Of a DNA stretch of 64,000 bases, positions 51,371 to 64,000 are shown in pieces; within the stretch, counting starts at the first letter, position 1; each line of letters begins with the position of its first letter. The notes under the pieces are model-generated. The model was not told where the DNA came from and searched no databases. It worked only from the letters and a program-made list of their open reading frames with translations. The DNA comes from Oncomelania hupensis (taxonomy: Eukaryota; Mollusca; Gastropoda; Littorinimorpha; Pomatiopsidae): positions 25,015,059 through 25,079,058 of the forward strand of contig CM072525.1 of NCBI GenBank assembly GCA_036898135.1. Direction: 5' to 3'. The position numbers and the translations under genes are program-made.

Positions 51371-52274
51371 GTGTGTGCCTTCCAAGTACGGTCACCCATC
51401 CAAGTGCAAACCGAGCTCGAAGTTGCATCTTTATGTATTTCTAGCGCATTGCCCAAACCACAACGCTGTTGCGTCCCTCTCATTTGGTCTGCAAAAGAAT
51501 AAACGGAAGTACATGTATGTTAGTCCTACGTCGTTCTCGTCCGTGACCATCAGAACAGCAGAGGAGGTACATGTAATTTTTATCCCAGTAACTGGGCTGG
51601 AGTTTGGTTATAGTGGAGAATGCATTGACTAGGGTACATCCCCACTCTCTAGGTTATCAGGACAGTTGATGGTGGAGATGACCCCCGAAGTCAAACCCGT
51701 TTCCCAATGCTGCAGTACTAGAGCCAGTGCGATGCTGCTTCTTAGAACGGTAGTAGTTCCGTTGGAACAGTTTGTAGCTGTGTGCATTGTTGGAAGATTT
51801 GTGGATAGTTCTTCTACATAAAGATGTTCTTCACAAGACCCGCAGTCGGATACTGTTGAAGACCATTCACTCCGTTTTGAAAAAAAAGTCCAGTTGGTAC
51901 ACTAGAGAGCTGCGAACACAGCAACACATCCATATGAACCGGTAGTTAATGAAGATGCTTTGTATTGTAATGTAAATCCCATTTCGTTGGGCGAAACTAA
52001 ACCCGTTCCATGTGTTTAACACGCACATTTTGTATTCCTGTACTATAGGAACAATTCATAGCAGGTCTTACGGATGCTTTGTAGAAGAAAGGCAGTCAAG
52101 CGAGGACCACTAGCAGTACTAGGTGTAAATGATTGACGAGGCAGGTCACTCAGCCACCACTAGCCCCAACATCACTGTACTGTACAGTTCGTCATCCATA
52201 GAGCTGGCGGTCTACGGGAGCGGGTATACACGTGCCTCAAATATGACTGCAAAGTTAACCTAACCATTGCAGGA
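51371..52274. other. Unassigned
   Basis: No repeated element or convincing ORF recognised. Confidence 0.4.
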
Positions 52275-52457
52275 GGGGCCGGGTAGCTCAGTTGGTAGAG
52301 CGTCTTACTAGTAACCGAAAGGTACCTGGTTCGAATCCCGGATTGGCCAATGTGTGACCATATTATTTTCCCCTTACCATCAACTGGTTCGCTGGTGTCA
52401 GAATAATGTGACCAGTAGTCGCCTATACGCTTCGGTGTCGCGTGACTATAATCTACA
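52275..52457 (+). mobile_element. SINE family 3, tRNA-derived, copy 2
   Basis: Same head and body as 39207-39400, with about 85-90 percent identity by eye, ending GACTATAATCTACAGTTAGG. Confidence 0.75.
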
Positions 52458-53289
52458 GTTAGGTACCTAACCCATTCACTTTTCAAGGAAAACGGGGGTG
52501 CAGTGGTGGGTTGGAAAGTGGTGGGGGGAAGGAGGGGAAGGGGAGTAGAGAGATATGCTGTATAGAATAGATGCCAAGCCAGGTATAACCTAAAACTCTG
52601 TCAATAGGGGAGGTGGGGGGGCGGGGGGGGGGGGGGGTAATAGTTGTGAACTAAAAATTGTTTAAAAATTAGCAACACGAGGAACTGACAGAAAACTAAG
52701 CAATACAATGCCATTTCAGGAAGGGAAAACAGTATTTATACATTTTTGAAAAATTTAGACAAAAAGCAAACGGAGTCAAACCGATCCTAATTAGGAGAAA
52801 ATCCAAGCCATTGTTTAGGCTACACAGAGAAACTCGACATATTTACTCCAAAAAAAAATGAAGAAAAAAACAAGAAGCTAAAAATAGGGGTGGGATGACT
52901 TGGAGGGGTGGGGGCACAACTTTTGTAGCCAGAGCTTACGTTAAAAGGTCAAGAAAAGCTTTCAAAAAAACCAAACAAACTTTTTCTCAAATCAATCAAT
53001 CAATATTTCATTTATTGTCTATTCACACATTCAGGTGATATTAGACATTAATTAATAACAACAACAATATAAATCAAATCACAACTAAGAAATCTTATAA
53101 CAAAATGAAATGAAAGGGTAAGAAGGATTTAACACCAAACTATAAAAGTCTACCAATAGGAGTCATTGCAATAATTTTCACAACTGCTGTTATCTGTGAA
53201 TGATGTAATACATCATCTATAGAATGTCCATATTCAGTCAAAACGTTTTCTCATTCAGTCGTGGGATAGAACCAAAGAATGCTGAAGAA
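52458..53289. other. Unassigned
   Basis: A G-rich run near 52610-52640 and (CAAT)n near 52992-53006; no gene. Confidence 0.45.
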
Positions 53290-53401
53290 TGAACATGAGG
53301 GTTGCTGAGGACAGAGAAAGATGGAGTACGCTGGTTAAACGATCATCTGTGGTGACCCTACGACCTCCGAGTTACGGGATAGGATAGGATAGGATAGGAA
53401 T
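53290..53401 (+). mobile_element. LINE copy F, very short 3' fragment
   Basis: About 110 bases equal to the last part of the LINE, ending in (GGATA)n at 53377-53400. Confidence 0.8.
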
Positions 53402-53424
53402 AGGAATAGGAACATGAAGTCTCA

Positions 53425-53630
53425 ACACCCACCTTTGGCGATATTGCAGAAGGGGGTAACCATTCCAGGGAAGAGATGGTGGAGACCTAAATTAACACTG
53501 TACCGCCAGAGCTTTAACACTGCTAAGATGGACAGTGAAAACTTTGCCACTTTTATCTTGCCTGCCACGAGCGTGGAACCCGGGTCATCGGTGTGGCAGG
53601 CGAACCCTCTACCGTTAGATAGGAGCTTAA
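53425..53630 (-). mobile_element. SINE family 1, full-length reverse copy
   Basis: From GGCGATATTG (3' end) to the tRNA head near 53600 (CGAACCCTCTACCG), with body text GGACAGTGAAAACTTTGCCAC. It lies between LINE fragments F and E. Confidence 0.72.
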
Positions 53631-53709
53631 AGAGTTAGCCTACATTTTAACATAATGTAGTATAGGACTAAACATTCTGCTTCTCGATTCATCGTTGAGG
53701 CGTGATTAG

Positions 53710-53740
<31 letters not shown>

Positions 53741-53745
53741 CTTTT

Positions 53746-54156
53746 GATACAACGAAGAATACAAAGCATGGAGTTAAGGTGCTACAGAAGACTTTTGGGC
53801 ATTTCCTATACCCAGCACATCACCAACAACGAAGTTCGACAGACCATCACACAAGCCATTGGACAACACGATGACATGCTCACAGTGGTGCAGAAACGGA
53901 AACTCCGATGGTGTGGCCACGTCACTAGAGCATCAGGCCTTGCAAAGACCATCCTGCAAGGCACGATGCAAGGAAGCAGAAGAATAGGGAGACAGAAGAA
54001 GAGGTGGGAAGACAACATTCGAGAATGGACTGGCCTGACACTGAGCGAAGCCATGAGGGTTGCTGAGGACAGAGAGAAAGATGGAGTACGCTGGTTAAAC
54101 GATCGTCTGTGTTGCCCCAACGACCTTCGAGTTACGAGATAGGATAGGATAGGATT
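53746..54156 (+). mobile_element. LINE copy E, 3' fragment with an open frame
   Basis: About 410 bases encoding the C-terminal LINE segment with no stop for about 130 codons (HVTRASGLAKTILQGTMQ, KKRWEDNIREWTGLTLSEAM), ending (GGATA)n. It is the best-preserved C-terminus in the window. Confidence 0.85.
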
Positions 54157-54237
54157 AGGTTCTTATTAAAGGCGGACATGAAACTATTCAGGATAATTAC
54201 ATAGCACTCATTTTCCATGCCATTAATATTTCTCACA

Positions 54238-54315
<78 letters not shown>

Positions 54316-54988
54316 GCTCTCATAGGCGTGTGACCAGTTCCCAATCTTCCGTACAAGTCAACAACGCTATAGAGAAAAATCAATGCCAGCAAAACAACGT
54401 GAATTAGACCATCATTCTCCGTGGCAATCTAGACAAGAAATAAGGAAGGAAGAATGGAGGTAAGAGGGAGGGGAGTGGAGGAGCAAGGAAGGAGAAGAGA
54501 GAGAGAGGGAGAAAGAGAGAGAGAGGAATAATAAATGTAATTGAATTGATTTTATAAATTACCCGTATATTGTGAGTGGGGCTTTTTTTTCGGTTGCGGG
54601 TGAAATGCTGGTCACTGTCTCAGCAGAAGAAGCTAGGCAAACTTTAGTGCAGCACAACCCAGAAACAGGAGGAACTTAGAACGGCTATTAATTGGAAACT
54701 ACAACTAATCTCCTCTCAACAAAGTGAGATAAACGTCAGATTGATGGAAGCAGAACAAATAATTATGGACTGGATAAATAGAATCATGTGAACCCTTTCT
54801 ATAGAAACGTAAACAGTGTCACGTGGGTTTATGGGTTTTAGGGCTCTGCACAATGGACTGATGTAAACCTCACTCTTTATCCGATGGGAACTGCTAGTTA
54901 GTCACCCTGTGGAGTACTATAATAAATTTATTTATTTAGCTCGGTCTGTGTAAAGGCTGTGGTACAGAGATAGATAGAAAAATGGTAC
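54157..54988. other. Unassigned with a (CT)n tract
   Basis: (CT)n at 54243-54312; the rest unrecognised. Confidence 0.6.
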
Positions 54989-56321
54989 TGTCACACTAGC
55001 TTTCACACAGCTATGAATCATATGTAGTCCAGCCACTTGATAACAGTTAAACATCACACATTTATTTCTTCTACTCTATACAAGATTCTCTAAGTACTAA
55101 TCTACCTTAAACGTTAAATAGTCACTGTGAATAATTCGATCGCTGATAGTCTATGCAGCTAATAGTTCATCCTTGGGCACTGGATGTTATAGTTCATGAG
55201 AAGTGGACTACTGTGGTTCTGTAGCTCTCAGTTTTTTGTGCACACACGACTATAGACTTAACTGTGTGTCTGGCCTGCTGTGCTGTGGTCGGTTTGTTGA
55301 CAACTTGTGTTGTCTTCTTCTGGTTTTTCCCTGTGGGTAGACTGGTTGGCTTTCCTCGCGCAATGCTGGGGATGCCGTTGCAGCCAACTAATGCGTCGAC
55401 GTGGTTTCGTCTGATGCTGTGTTGGGCGCACTACAGAACGCCTGTTCGTCTGTAACATATGAGACGAAATTCTGCACAACCTTGAATGATAGGTGTGTGC
55501 AGAGCGTCTCACTGAAGGTCGTAATAGCCCTCAGTGATTAGCTCCACATCTACATATATAAGCGACGAACATTCTGCTAAGTCCGTGGTCCACTGGAATC
55601 TCCACTCTAATTTCCTATACATTCATAAATATAAAACATGGCTACTTATACACATCAAGAATTAATAATATTATACACATTCATTTGTACAGTCACTGGT
55701 CTGTAAGCATACATATAAGTTAAACAACAGTGGTTCCGTACATAATTCAAGATGGCGTCCGCCGGTCGTCTTTTTGCCTCGTGGTCAGCTAAGCCACGTG
55801 TCAGGCAAAGTCAGGCTAATAATTCAATTCTATGCATATCAATTTCCACAAACATAATTCAACAATAATATAATACATCACGATGAAACAGAAATATGTT
55901 CATTTACCTTCGTGACAATATCAGGCCAGTGGCTACTTGAGTGAATTCGGATTTACACAAGTACTGCGTCCTAGTCTTTTCTGAAGAGAACTACTGCTCC
56001 TGTGTAGCTCTGTAGCTCTTAACTCTTCCTCGGTTTAGACACGAATGCCGGGTCTTCTCTACATTCGAAGTAGTCAGACCTGGCTGAGCCTCTTCTAAGC
56101 TGAGTTCTGATTGGCGGATAACTGACTTACCTAACGTAATTGCGATGATGTCATTGCCTTTGCTTACCGTCAGCTACCACTGTGTGTAATCGACAGTATG
56201 CTATTACTACGCTTGATTACTTCCGTCGTCTGCTGCTGGCTAACAATGAAATTCTAATATTACATAGACTAACCAAGCTAAATATTAAAATAAGCAGAGT
56301 AAAACTAGTCCGTCCGTGACA
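54989..56321. mobile_element. Possible solo LTR
   Basis: 1333 bases bounded by TGTCAC and GTGACA, the same inverted hexamer that bounds the LTR at 6656-8411, and without coding potential. A TATATAAG box lies near 55555. The flanks GGTAC and AACAG do not form a duplication, which weakens the case. Orientation undetermined. Confidence 0.35.
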
Positions 56322-56808
56322 AACAGTCATATTAAGATGGATTTGTTTTGGTACAGTCCAAAAAGAATCTTAAGGCCCCGGTCATCGAGATTGATACAGC
56401 ACACACATTGATTAAAATCGGCGGGATCGAACCAACATCGTCCCAAAATGGCACCTGAGCAGAGCACCGACTACACATCGAGTCATACTATTAAGTAGGT
56501 ATTTTCTAGATCCAGATTCTAAAATTTACCTTGGAATATGTGGACAGTTTCACACTGCCTTTTAATTCAGCCTACTGAAGTTGAAGGTGAAATTTTGGAT
56601 AATCAAGAAAATATCTACTCATTTTGACAACTCCATATGCTCTGGTAACATACTACTCTACCACTATGCGGAGTCACTCCAGGCCTATTGCGAAGACTTT
56701 GAAAGCCAATTATAGCATTGTTAGCAACACAAGGTTCCTTGGTAAACTTCATTTCAATAACCACCCCATCTCCCCTCCCAACCTGTACCTCTTCCGCTTC
56801 TACCAAGG

Positions 56809-56938
<130 letters not shown>

Positions 56939-58860
56939 GTCAGTCTTCTACATCACCCTCCAGCCCGCTCCAAACCTCAACTTCCCTTCGCCCCCTCCAT
57001 CCCCACCATCAACCCCAAATCAGCCTTCACCCCGCCCTACAGCCTTGTGGTTCGCTTATTCTGAAATTCTCAGATACAGTTGAAGAACCATCTCCGTGAT
57101 ACACAACAAAATGCCTAAAAGAAAATCTAGATGCACACTTTGCTCGGGGAAAGGGGTAAACAAATCTTTAGAGATCCCAAACTACGAATGCCAATTAGCG
57201 CACCGAGGTTTCTACGGTACCGCGAACTATACTTATGACACTAATCAATTAATAGACAATCAACAACTAGTACTACTGGGAAATATCAAGCAAGCCTAAA
57301 TATTCCGAAAATAAACATTGTTATCCTTACCTTGTTTCAATTTCAATGTGGCACCGGAACAGGCTAGAAAAGCACAAGCAGCATTCAACGCTATTCCATT
57401 CCACTATAGTAACGGTTTCCTGTACGACTCTGCACGGCCAGCCATGTCCTTTCACAACATCAGAAGTCTAAGACTTGCAGTTTTCTCCCCTGCTCACTCT
57501 CTAGCGCTGGAGGCGATGGAGGCGTAGCAGTAGCAGAAGAGTGAAGGAACGTCGATTTTCTCTCTCGTACTCTTCAGTTCAACACTCGCAGCGTTACCGC
57601 ATGACAATCGGCTTGCAACATGCACCACATTTATAACTCTCGCAAACACGACAGCTACCAGTTCGTAAAAATCATAAAAGTCAAGAAATGGAGAGTCCCG
57701 TGGAGAGTATTTATTTCCTCTTTTGATTTTACAGGCCAGTTAAAAAATCGACAATGTATAGCTTTGCTGATAAGTTTAGAAAAACAATTTCTCAACTTTG
57801 GATATTAGTCACCAATACGGGCAAAATTCTGGTTGTTTCTCAGCGACAAGATCTCACAACACAATTTAATTTAAACAATTTTCCTCGTTATAAACTGTGT
57901 TGAATAAACTGTGGCAAAAACGTTGTGAATTACAGAAATACAAGGAAGAACAGTGCAACGAGACCCTTATAATCAGTGGCAGTGTATAGGGTGTGATTTA
58001 GTTATACATTGCATTGAATAACAGGACTCGTCAGGGACAAAAAGAGGGGAGTGGAGTGGAGGGGGGGACATATGTGTGTTTTATCATTGTTGTGTATTAT
58101 ATTATATGTGTATGTGTTAAATTAGAGGAACTACAAAAGTGAGAGAGTGATTTTTATACATTTATGCCGATTTTTTGATTTTATATGTGTTAGATTGTTT
58201 ATGGTTAAATTCATTTTATGTTTTTTCTTTGGTTTCGTTCTTTTGTTTCTTGATTGGGGATAATTATATGTGTTCTTTTTAATAAATGTGAATGTGTATT
58301 TTTAACACTTTATTTCACTAGTTGAGTTTTTAGTTTAGTTTAGTGGGAGAAAGGACGCTCTCACACGCACCACCCGCCCGAAAACCCCTTCACTCCTTGC
58401 ATGAAGGAAACAGTCACCTATTTAAATACCTTAGGGAGAAAATAGTCGTGACATTACATACGAACTCCCGAAAACGATTTTTAGCATATATTTTGAACTT
58501 TTACCGACACTTTTTTTGGAGTTACTTTATTATCCCTTTTTATCGGGAAATTTTGATTAAGAGAATAAACAACTCGAAAGCTAAATCAAGGTGTGGAGTC
58601 TGCCATTATTTCATCAACATTTTGACCATTTTGGGTATTTTGGATTGTGCCGATTACACGAGGCAGTCTGGTGTCTGTATTGTTGCAGCCCGCTAAAGTA
58701 ACGGAAAGCTAGCTTGACGGGCTGGCAGAGTAGAAGCATTGCGAGAGGCTGTGGTCGATAGCGTTCGATTCGATTTCTCGTCCTCAACACGTCCGGAATG
58801 GTAGCTTGGTGGAGTTAAGCGCGCAAACACGACAATATATAGAGAAAACCGGTGCACTTC
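56939..58860. other. Unassigned; weak ORFs only
   Basis: Short frames at 57096-57299, 57318-57527 and 58343-58696 show no recognisable domain or splice support. I cannot exclude small exons. Confidence 0.4.
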
Positions 58861-58944
58861 GGTCTCTCTGTCTAAATGTCTGTCTGTCCATCTCTGTCTG
58901 TCTGTCTGTCTGTCTGTATCTCTGTATGCTTGTCTGTTTGTCAC

Positions 58945-58980
<36 letters not shown>

Positions 58981-59130
58981 CCACACACACACACACACAC
59001 ACACAAAGAGGCACTTAGGTCTGTGTCTATCACCCTACGTCTGCGTGCCTCTGTGTGTGTGCGTGCGTGCGTGCGTGTGTGCGTGCGTGTATGCGTGTGT
59101 GTATGTGAGTGACTGCATGTGTGTCTGTAC
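58861..59130. repeat. Compound microsatellite cluster
   Basis: (TCTG)n, then (CT)n, (CA)n and (GTGC)n in succession. Confidence 0.9.
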
Positions 59131-59353
59131 TGATTGATTTATAAATTCTGGTCTTTGTAGACTTCCGTAGCCTACACAGAAAACACTCGACACAGTTCAT
59201 AGCTGCAATCAAAGGCCGTAAAACTTCACCAGAATCGTCGGGTGCAGTATCAGATTGCTACGGTTGGACGCCGCTTGAATCATGACATGACATCCAATTT
59301 CCGACAGAAAATGACCTTTCTGCCAAGAAGAATTTGGTTTTAAGTTATCATAT

Positions 59354-59935
<582 letters not shown>

Positions 59936-59989
59936 TTATTAACCTTAAGACAATACAATATCAGTAGCTTTTAGTGTGTGCATATTTTT

Positions 59990-60245
59990 TCCTGGAACCG
60001 CAATCTCTCTGCTTTGAGAAATAAAGCAACACGTATTTGGCCAGTAATTGACCCAAGCAACCTTGATATTTCGCGATATATTACAAAAACGATGGTACGA
60101 CAGACTGGACACTAACCTTGGTAATGTTCCTAAGAAGTTTGGTCAAAATCTGTGTAATGGTTCTTGAGATACATGTATGGCGAGCAACGTACCTACGGAC
60201 CGACAGACCGACCGATATTGCATGCAGGTCTCGTTCTTATTCTTG
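59990..60245 (+). repeat. Possible retroposon 3' segment
   Basis: Text such as GTTTGGTCAAAATCTGTGTA, GGTTCTTGAGATACATG and CGGACCGACAGACCGACCGA resembles repeat tails common in mollusc genomes. No second copy is here to confirm it. Confidence 0.3.
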
Positions 60246-60569
60246 ACTTTTTTTCACAGAATTTCCAGACAAGTCTGAAAAACAAAAAGACTGGAAAAGA
60301 GAAATCTGGGTCTGTTTAACAAATAACTACGTTGATATTTTTGGATATGCCGTCTCATAACAGTTTTTTCTCAGCTTAGTGTGTTGACATGTCCCCAATA
60401 CTACCGCTCTCACTTTCAAGGGAGTAGAGTAATGGCTACTTCCCCTAGGTCTCGAACCGTAGTCTCCCTTAACAGGAAGCAAAAGAACAGTTACTGCCCT
60501 TTCTTAAACGTTATTTATGAGGACAGTAAACCAACATCCCCCTTTTTTTTCGTAATTGTTGTCGATGTT

Positions 60570-60570
60570 G

Positions 60571-60658
<88 letters not shown>

Positions 60659-60726
60659 TGCCGTCACCACAACAAAGAAGGAAAATAAGTATAAATAAAT
60701 AAATAAATAAATAATACAGCGAGAAT

Positions 60727-60789
<63 letters not shown>

Positions 60790-60810
60790 GTCGTCATCAT
60801 CACCAGCACT
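60570..60810. repeat. Two (ATC)n arrays
   Basis: About 60573-60658 and 60728-60790 with a (AAAT)n stretch between them. Confidence 0.95.
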
Positions 60811-61413
60811 AGCAGCAGAAAATCTTCGTAGTCTTTATCATCATTGTCACCACCATTACCAAAAAGGAAAAAAAAAAGAAAAAAAAGGTAAAACATACAT
60901 AAATTAAAAATAACAACAACAACAACAACAACAACAAATAAATAGATAATGCAGCGAGAGGCAAATAAATAAATAAATTAATTAATTAATAATTCAGCGA
61001 GACGCTTGAAATATGTGCTTTTTGTATGCACTGGTGTGTTGGCAATTGAAGAACTGTTATCTGTTATCGGATATGGATATTGTTATCTGTTATGGAAAAT
61101 CTGTTGTCTGATATCTACTGTATTGCATGTATGCAGAACAGCACATAATGAAGTTTTTCAAATATAGGGGAGGTAAGCCGTGTTTCGACTGTCCTAACTA
61201 AAATTGATATTCTTTCCCTTGGTCCTAGGCAATTTAAAGCGAGTCCGGGTTTTGTCCCCTATTCACACTTTTCTGCTATCCTATGCACCAACGGGAATCC
61301 CCCATGTAAGAGGCGTAACTCTTTCCGTTACCGTGAAGCATACTTCCGATTTCTTTCTCCGCGTATTGTTTATCCGAGTGTTTTGAGGGAGTTATTTCCA
61401 AATATTCAAGAAT
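60811..61413. other. Unassigned
   Basis: (AAC)n near 60910-60935 and TTAA-type repeats near 60970-60990; no gene. Confidence 0.5.
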
Positions 61414-61668
61414 ATGTCGAATCACATGAGAAAGCGTTGGTGGGAGCATAAAGAGAAAGTGTTGCAGAGAATGCCTGATGGATTTGAAATCCCAGTTGTG
61501 TCAGAGTCAAGTTTACAGTGGGAAGACAACATGTGTCACTGGCCACCGGTATCGTACCCTCACATAGTCAACTACTTCGTGTTTTGTGAAGGTTGCGACG
61601 GCGAAGCTATGGAAAACCACAAGAGTCTTCAGGTCCTGTTTCACTTTCTGTCGATGATCGTTCTTTAA
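61414..61668 (+). CDS. Fragment resembling the N-terminal part of a SWIM-type zinc-finger protein
   Basis: 84 codons: MPDGFEIPVVSESSLQWED followed by WPPVSYPHIVNYFVF. This W-P-P-V-x-Y-P-x-I-x-N-Y text is what I associate with uncharacterised invertebrate proteins carrying a SWIM zinc finger further on; that part is not present here. A possible donor, CTTCAG|gtcctg, lies near 61631, so it could be a first exon. It converges with the ORF at 62092. It could be a host gene or a transposon-derived one. Weakly supported. Confidence 0.35.
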   Translation: MSNHMRKRWWEHKEKVLQRMPDGFEIPVVSESSLQWEDNMCHWPPVSYPHIVNYFVFCEGCDGEAMENHKSLQVLFHFLSMIVL

Positions 61669-61897
61669 TCGTTGTATCGCTAGCTCTTCCATCTGACGAC
61701 TGGCGTTTTCGTGGTGGCTTTCTGCCGATCTTCACTTTGCTGTCGTAACCAAGAAACAGCTGGGGAGATGGATTTTGAATGGTGGGCTCTCAGTCAGTAA
61801 AATGAAAGGAACAGACAAAAATTGTCTTTGGTGGACGTTTTAAATGTAGTTTTGACAGCCACTCTCTTATCTGGTCACTATTTGAAGGGGTGTGCAG

Positions 61898-62092
61898 TTA
61901 GTAGGGCTCCTGACACACGCACTCTCCATGAACCATTGGGTTGTGATCAACGCACCTCCGAAGTCGCCACAAATACAGGCCTCTACGATTGTTTTTGCAT
62001 CCTTTCACTGAGCATGTACTTCCTCCACCGTTTTTATACTTATCCCACTCGTTTTCTGGCTCTAACAATCGTCTTTTTCGGCAATTTGCCAT
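61898..62092 (-). CDS. Small ORF with a THAP-like cysteine/histidine module
   Basis: 64 codons from ATG 62092 in an acceptable start context. It holds CSVKGCKNNRRGLYLWRLRR and then CVDHNPMVHGECVCQEPY, a C-x4-C...C-x2-H...H-x2-C-x-C arrangement like the zinc-binding N-terminus of THAP-related or P-element-like proteins. It ends at TAA soon after, so it is truncated or the first exon of a longer gene. Low certainty; there is no second copy here. Confidence 0.35.
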   Translation of the reverse strand: MANCRKRRLLEPENEWDKYKNGGGSTCSVKGCKNNRRGLYLWRLRRCVDHNPMVHGECVCQEPY

Positions 62093-62966
62093 ATTTAAAA
62101 GTCACGCATCAAGCTTTGAAAAAAGCAAAACAAGCCAGACCGGAACTTGGTTTCACTCTAACCTCGTTTTGAATTATAATGTCGATACCCACGAGTTTTT
62201 TTGAGGGGTGCCGGAAAGTTGTGAATACGCACTGTGTCCGGGAGGGAAGTTAATCTAACCATTGAACTGAACTGATCCGGATACTTTAATCTGCTCTTAC
62301 TCACTGATCTAAAAGAAATTTAAAAAAGATGTAGAAAGTTTATTTAGTTCAATGACTCTTACTACTCTTACATCCAACATGATCTTTGTGATTAGATGGA
62401 AACAGGCTCTTCTGTGAGAATTTGTTTTACATTTTATTACATAATTTACTACATAAATTATTAGTGTGGGTGTGTATATGTTTGTCCATATATAATCGTA
62501 TTTTACATGTTGTAAAGATTTTAAACAAATATTACATTATACTATGTTTAATTTTTTACTTGCATTTTTATTTTTATTTTGTTATAATTTATTGATCAAA
62601 TGCCTGTCATAATTCCTTGTGAGAAGTAATAAAGAATTGTTGAATTGAAAAAAGTTAAATTGAATCGTCGTCTTCGTCATACTCCTCCTCCTACTACGCA
62701 ACTTCCTGTTACTCATAACTATCGTTTCCGCTTTTTATATTTATTTATTTACCTAATTATTTAAAATCATGTTTTTCTTAAAGGATATATTTAAATAAAC
62801 AAATGATTAAATGTGGTGGATGGAGATGGGGTGGAGGGAACTTATGCTAATGAGGGTTGTCTTTGGATAAGGTATTGCGAGGTGGGGGTAGGGAGTGTCT
62901 TAGAGATTCTTAGAGCCCTGGGTATGGCGGGGGAGGAGAAATATAGATATTCTTTGTGAGAGGATC
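62093..62966. other. Unassigned, A/T-rich
   Basis: Nothing recognised up to the LINE copy H tail. Confidence 0.45.
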
Positions 62967-63492
62967 CTATCCTATCCTATCCCTTAACTCAGAGGTCGTA
63001 GGGGCACCCCAGATGATCATTTAACCAGCATACTCCATCTTTCTCTGTCCTCAGCAACCCTCATGGCTTCGCTCAGTGTCAAACCAGCCCATTCTCGAAT
63101 GTTGTCCTCCCACCTCTTTTTCGGTCTCCCTCTTCTTCTACCTCCGTGCACTGTGGCTTGCAGTATGGTCTTTGCAAGGCCTGATGATCTGGTGACGTGG
63201 CCATACCATCTGAGTTTCCGTTTCTTCACCATCGTGTTGTGCAATGGCTTGTGTGATGGTCTGTCGGACTTCGTCGTTGGTGATGTACTGGGTATAAGAA
63301 ATGTCTAGAAGTCTTCTGTAGCACAACATCTCCATGCTTTGTATTCTTCGTTGTAGATCTGCTGTGAGGGTCCATGTTTCGCAAACGTATAGGAAGATGG
63401 AGATGACAAGGGAGCGCAGCAGCCTTACTTACAGTCCTACTGATAGTCCTTTCTTTCCAAATGGACTTCAACCTTGCCAGAGCAGCAGTTTG
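62967..63492 (-). mobile_element. LINE copy H, 3' fragment
   Basis: Begins (TATCC)n at 62967-62982. Minus-strand remnants include GHVTRSSGLAKTILQATVHG and KKRWEDNIREWAGLTLSEAM. A small deletion near 63230 removes part of the TVVKK region. Confidence 0.82.
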
Positions 63493-63929
63493 TGAGAGGA
63501 AAGAGAACAAAAACTATTATGGATACCATGCAAACCCACAGGCAGAGACAAGTGAGACACAAGTGATCTGAGCCACTTCAATATCAAAAAGTGAATATAA
63601 CAATTTAAAACTAACAATGTAGGTCAAAGGGAAAGCACAGCACGTTGTGCTTCCTCTTTCACATACATTTTTAGTTTGGAGTGCCAAGTCTTTTTTTTTA
63701 AAGAATTGTTACACTGACCGCTAATTCTATAGTCTCAAATTTTTCAAGTGGGCGCCTGTACTGCAATGGCCGCCGGGGTTCAAGGCCACCGCCACTGCCA
63801 GAGTCAAGGTCATTGCTAAGATGTCATTTACATTATATAGGGACATATTTTCATGATGAAGTATTATTGACTACATGCTTATCTTTGCGTGTGCAACACG
63901 AGTTTTCTCTTCCCGTGATTGTGCCGATT

Positions 63930-64000
63930 TTTTGGTATAAATAGTATCCCTACTTTCTGGAAATTTAGTGCTTTAACTTACCACTGTCGCAGTCTTTCTC
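63930..64000 (+). mobile_element. Long repeat family 4, start of a third copy cut by the window edge
   Basis: GGTATAAATAGTATCCCTAC and AAATTTAGTGCTTTAA match 40630-40700. Confidence 0.75.

Noticed and set aside
60381..60896. Poly-Ile and poly-Asp frames over (ATC)n
   Set aside because: Microsatellite translation.

Overview
The window looks like a piece of an animal nuclear genome, most likely a marine mollusc or another lophotrochozoan (inference). The reasons are one host gene split into small exons by large introns, very dense microsatellites, tRNA-derived SINEs, short-tailed non-LTR retrotransposons, a Ty3/gypsy-like element with integrase ahead of reverse transcriptase, and a complete-length Polinton/Maverick virus-like element. 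I found no bacterial-type operon, CRISPR array or convincing structural RNA gene.

Host gene: nine exons on the minus strand, from 40092 down to 13665, encode the start and middle of an MFSD6-like major-facilitator membrane protein. GT/AG sites and phases agree at every junction I checked. The remaining exons must lie left of position 1. Intron 2 is about 18 kb and holds the Polinton. Other introns hold (GAA)n, (TAC)n and (CT)n tracts, a hAT remnant and SINEs.

Polinton: 22404-37381, about 15 kb, with imperfect terminal inverted repeats and a 6-bp target duplication, CCATAA. It sits inside a minus-strand LINE copy that had also received a 251-bp MITE. Left to right it carries three small minus-strand genes, a small plus-strand gene, a DD35E integrase, a convergent 78-bp tandem repeat, the packaging ATPase and major capsid protein, a large membrane protein, a broken conserved virion-type gene, a candidate minor capsid gene, three further conserved or unknown genes, the protein-primed DNA polymerase B, and a 1.6-kb non-coding control region. 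The ATPase, capsid, 28607-29832 gene and polymerase are each broken by frameshifts or a stop, so this is a decayed copy (or carries homopolymer assembly errors). No adenovirus-type protease was seen. The control region has five kappaB-like decamers in duplicated units.

Left arm (1-13600): a foldback element at 1921-2455; LINE copy A (3603-8600) split by an LTR retrotransposon (4709-8411, TSD TAGAC) that has lost its 5' LTR, gag, protease and part of integrase; LINE copy B (9945-11839) with an internal inverted piece; and a long tRNA-headed SINE at 12740-13186.

Right arm (40100-64000): mostly SINEs, 3' fragments of the same LINE with (GGATA)n tails, a second LINE type at 45480-46118, a possible solo LTR at 54989-56321, a convergent pair of ORFs at 61414-62092 resembling transposon-related zinc-binding proteins, and long microsatellites.
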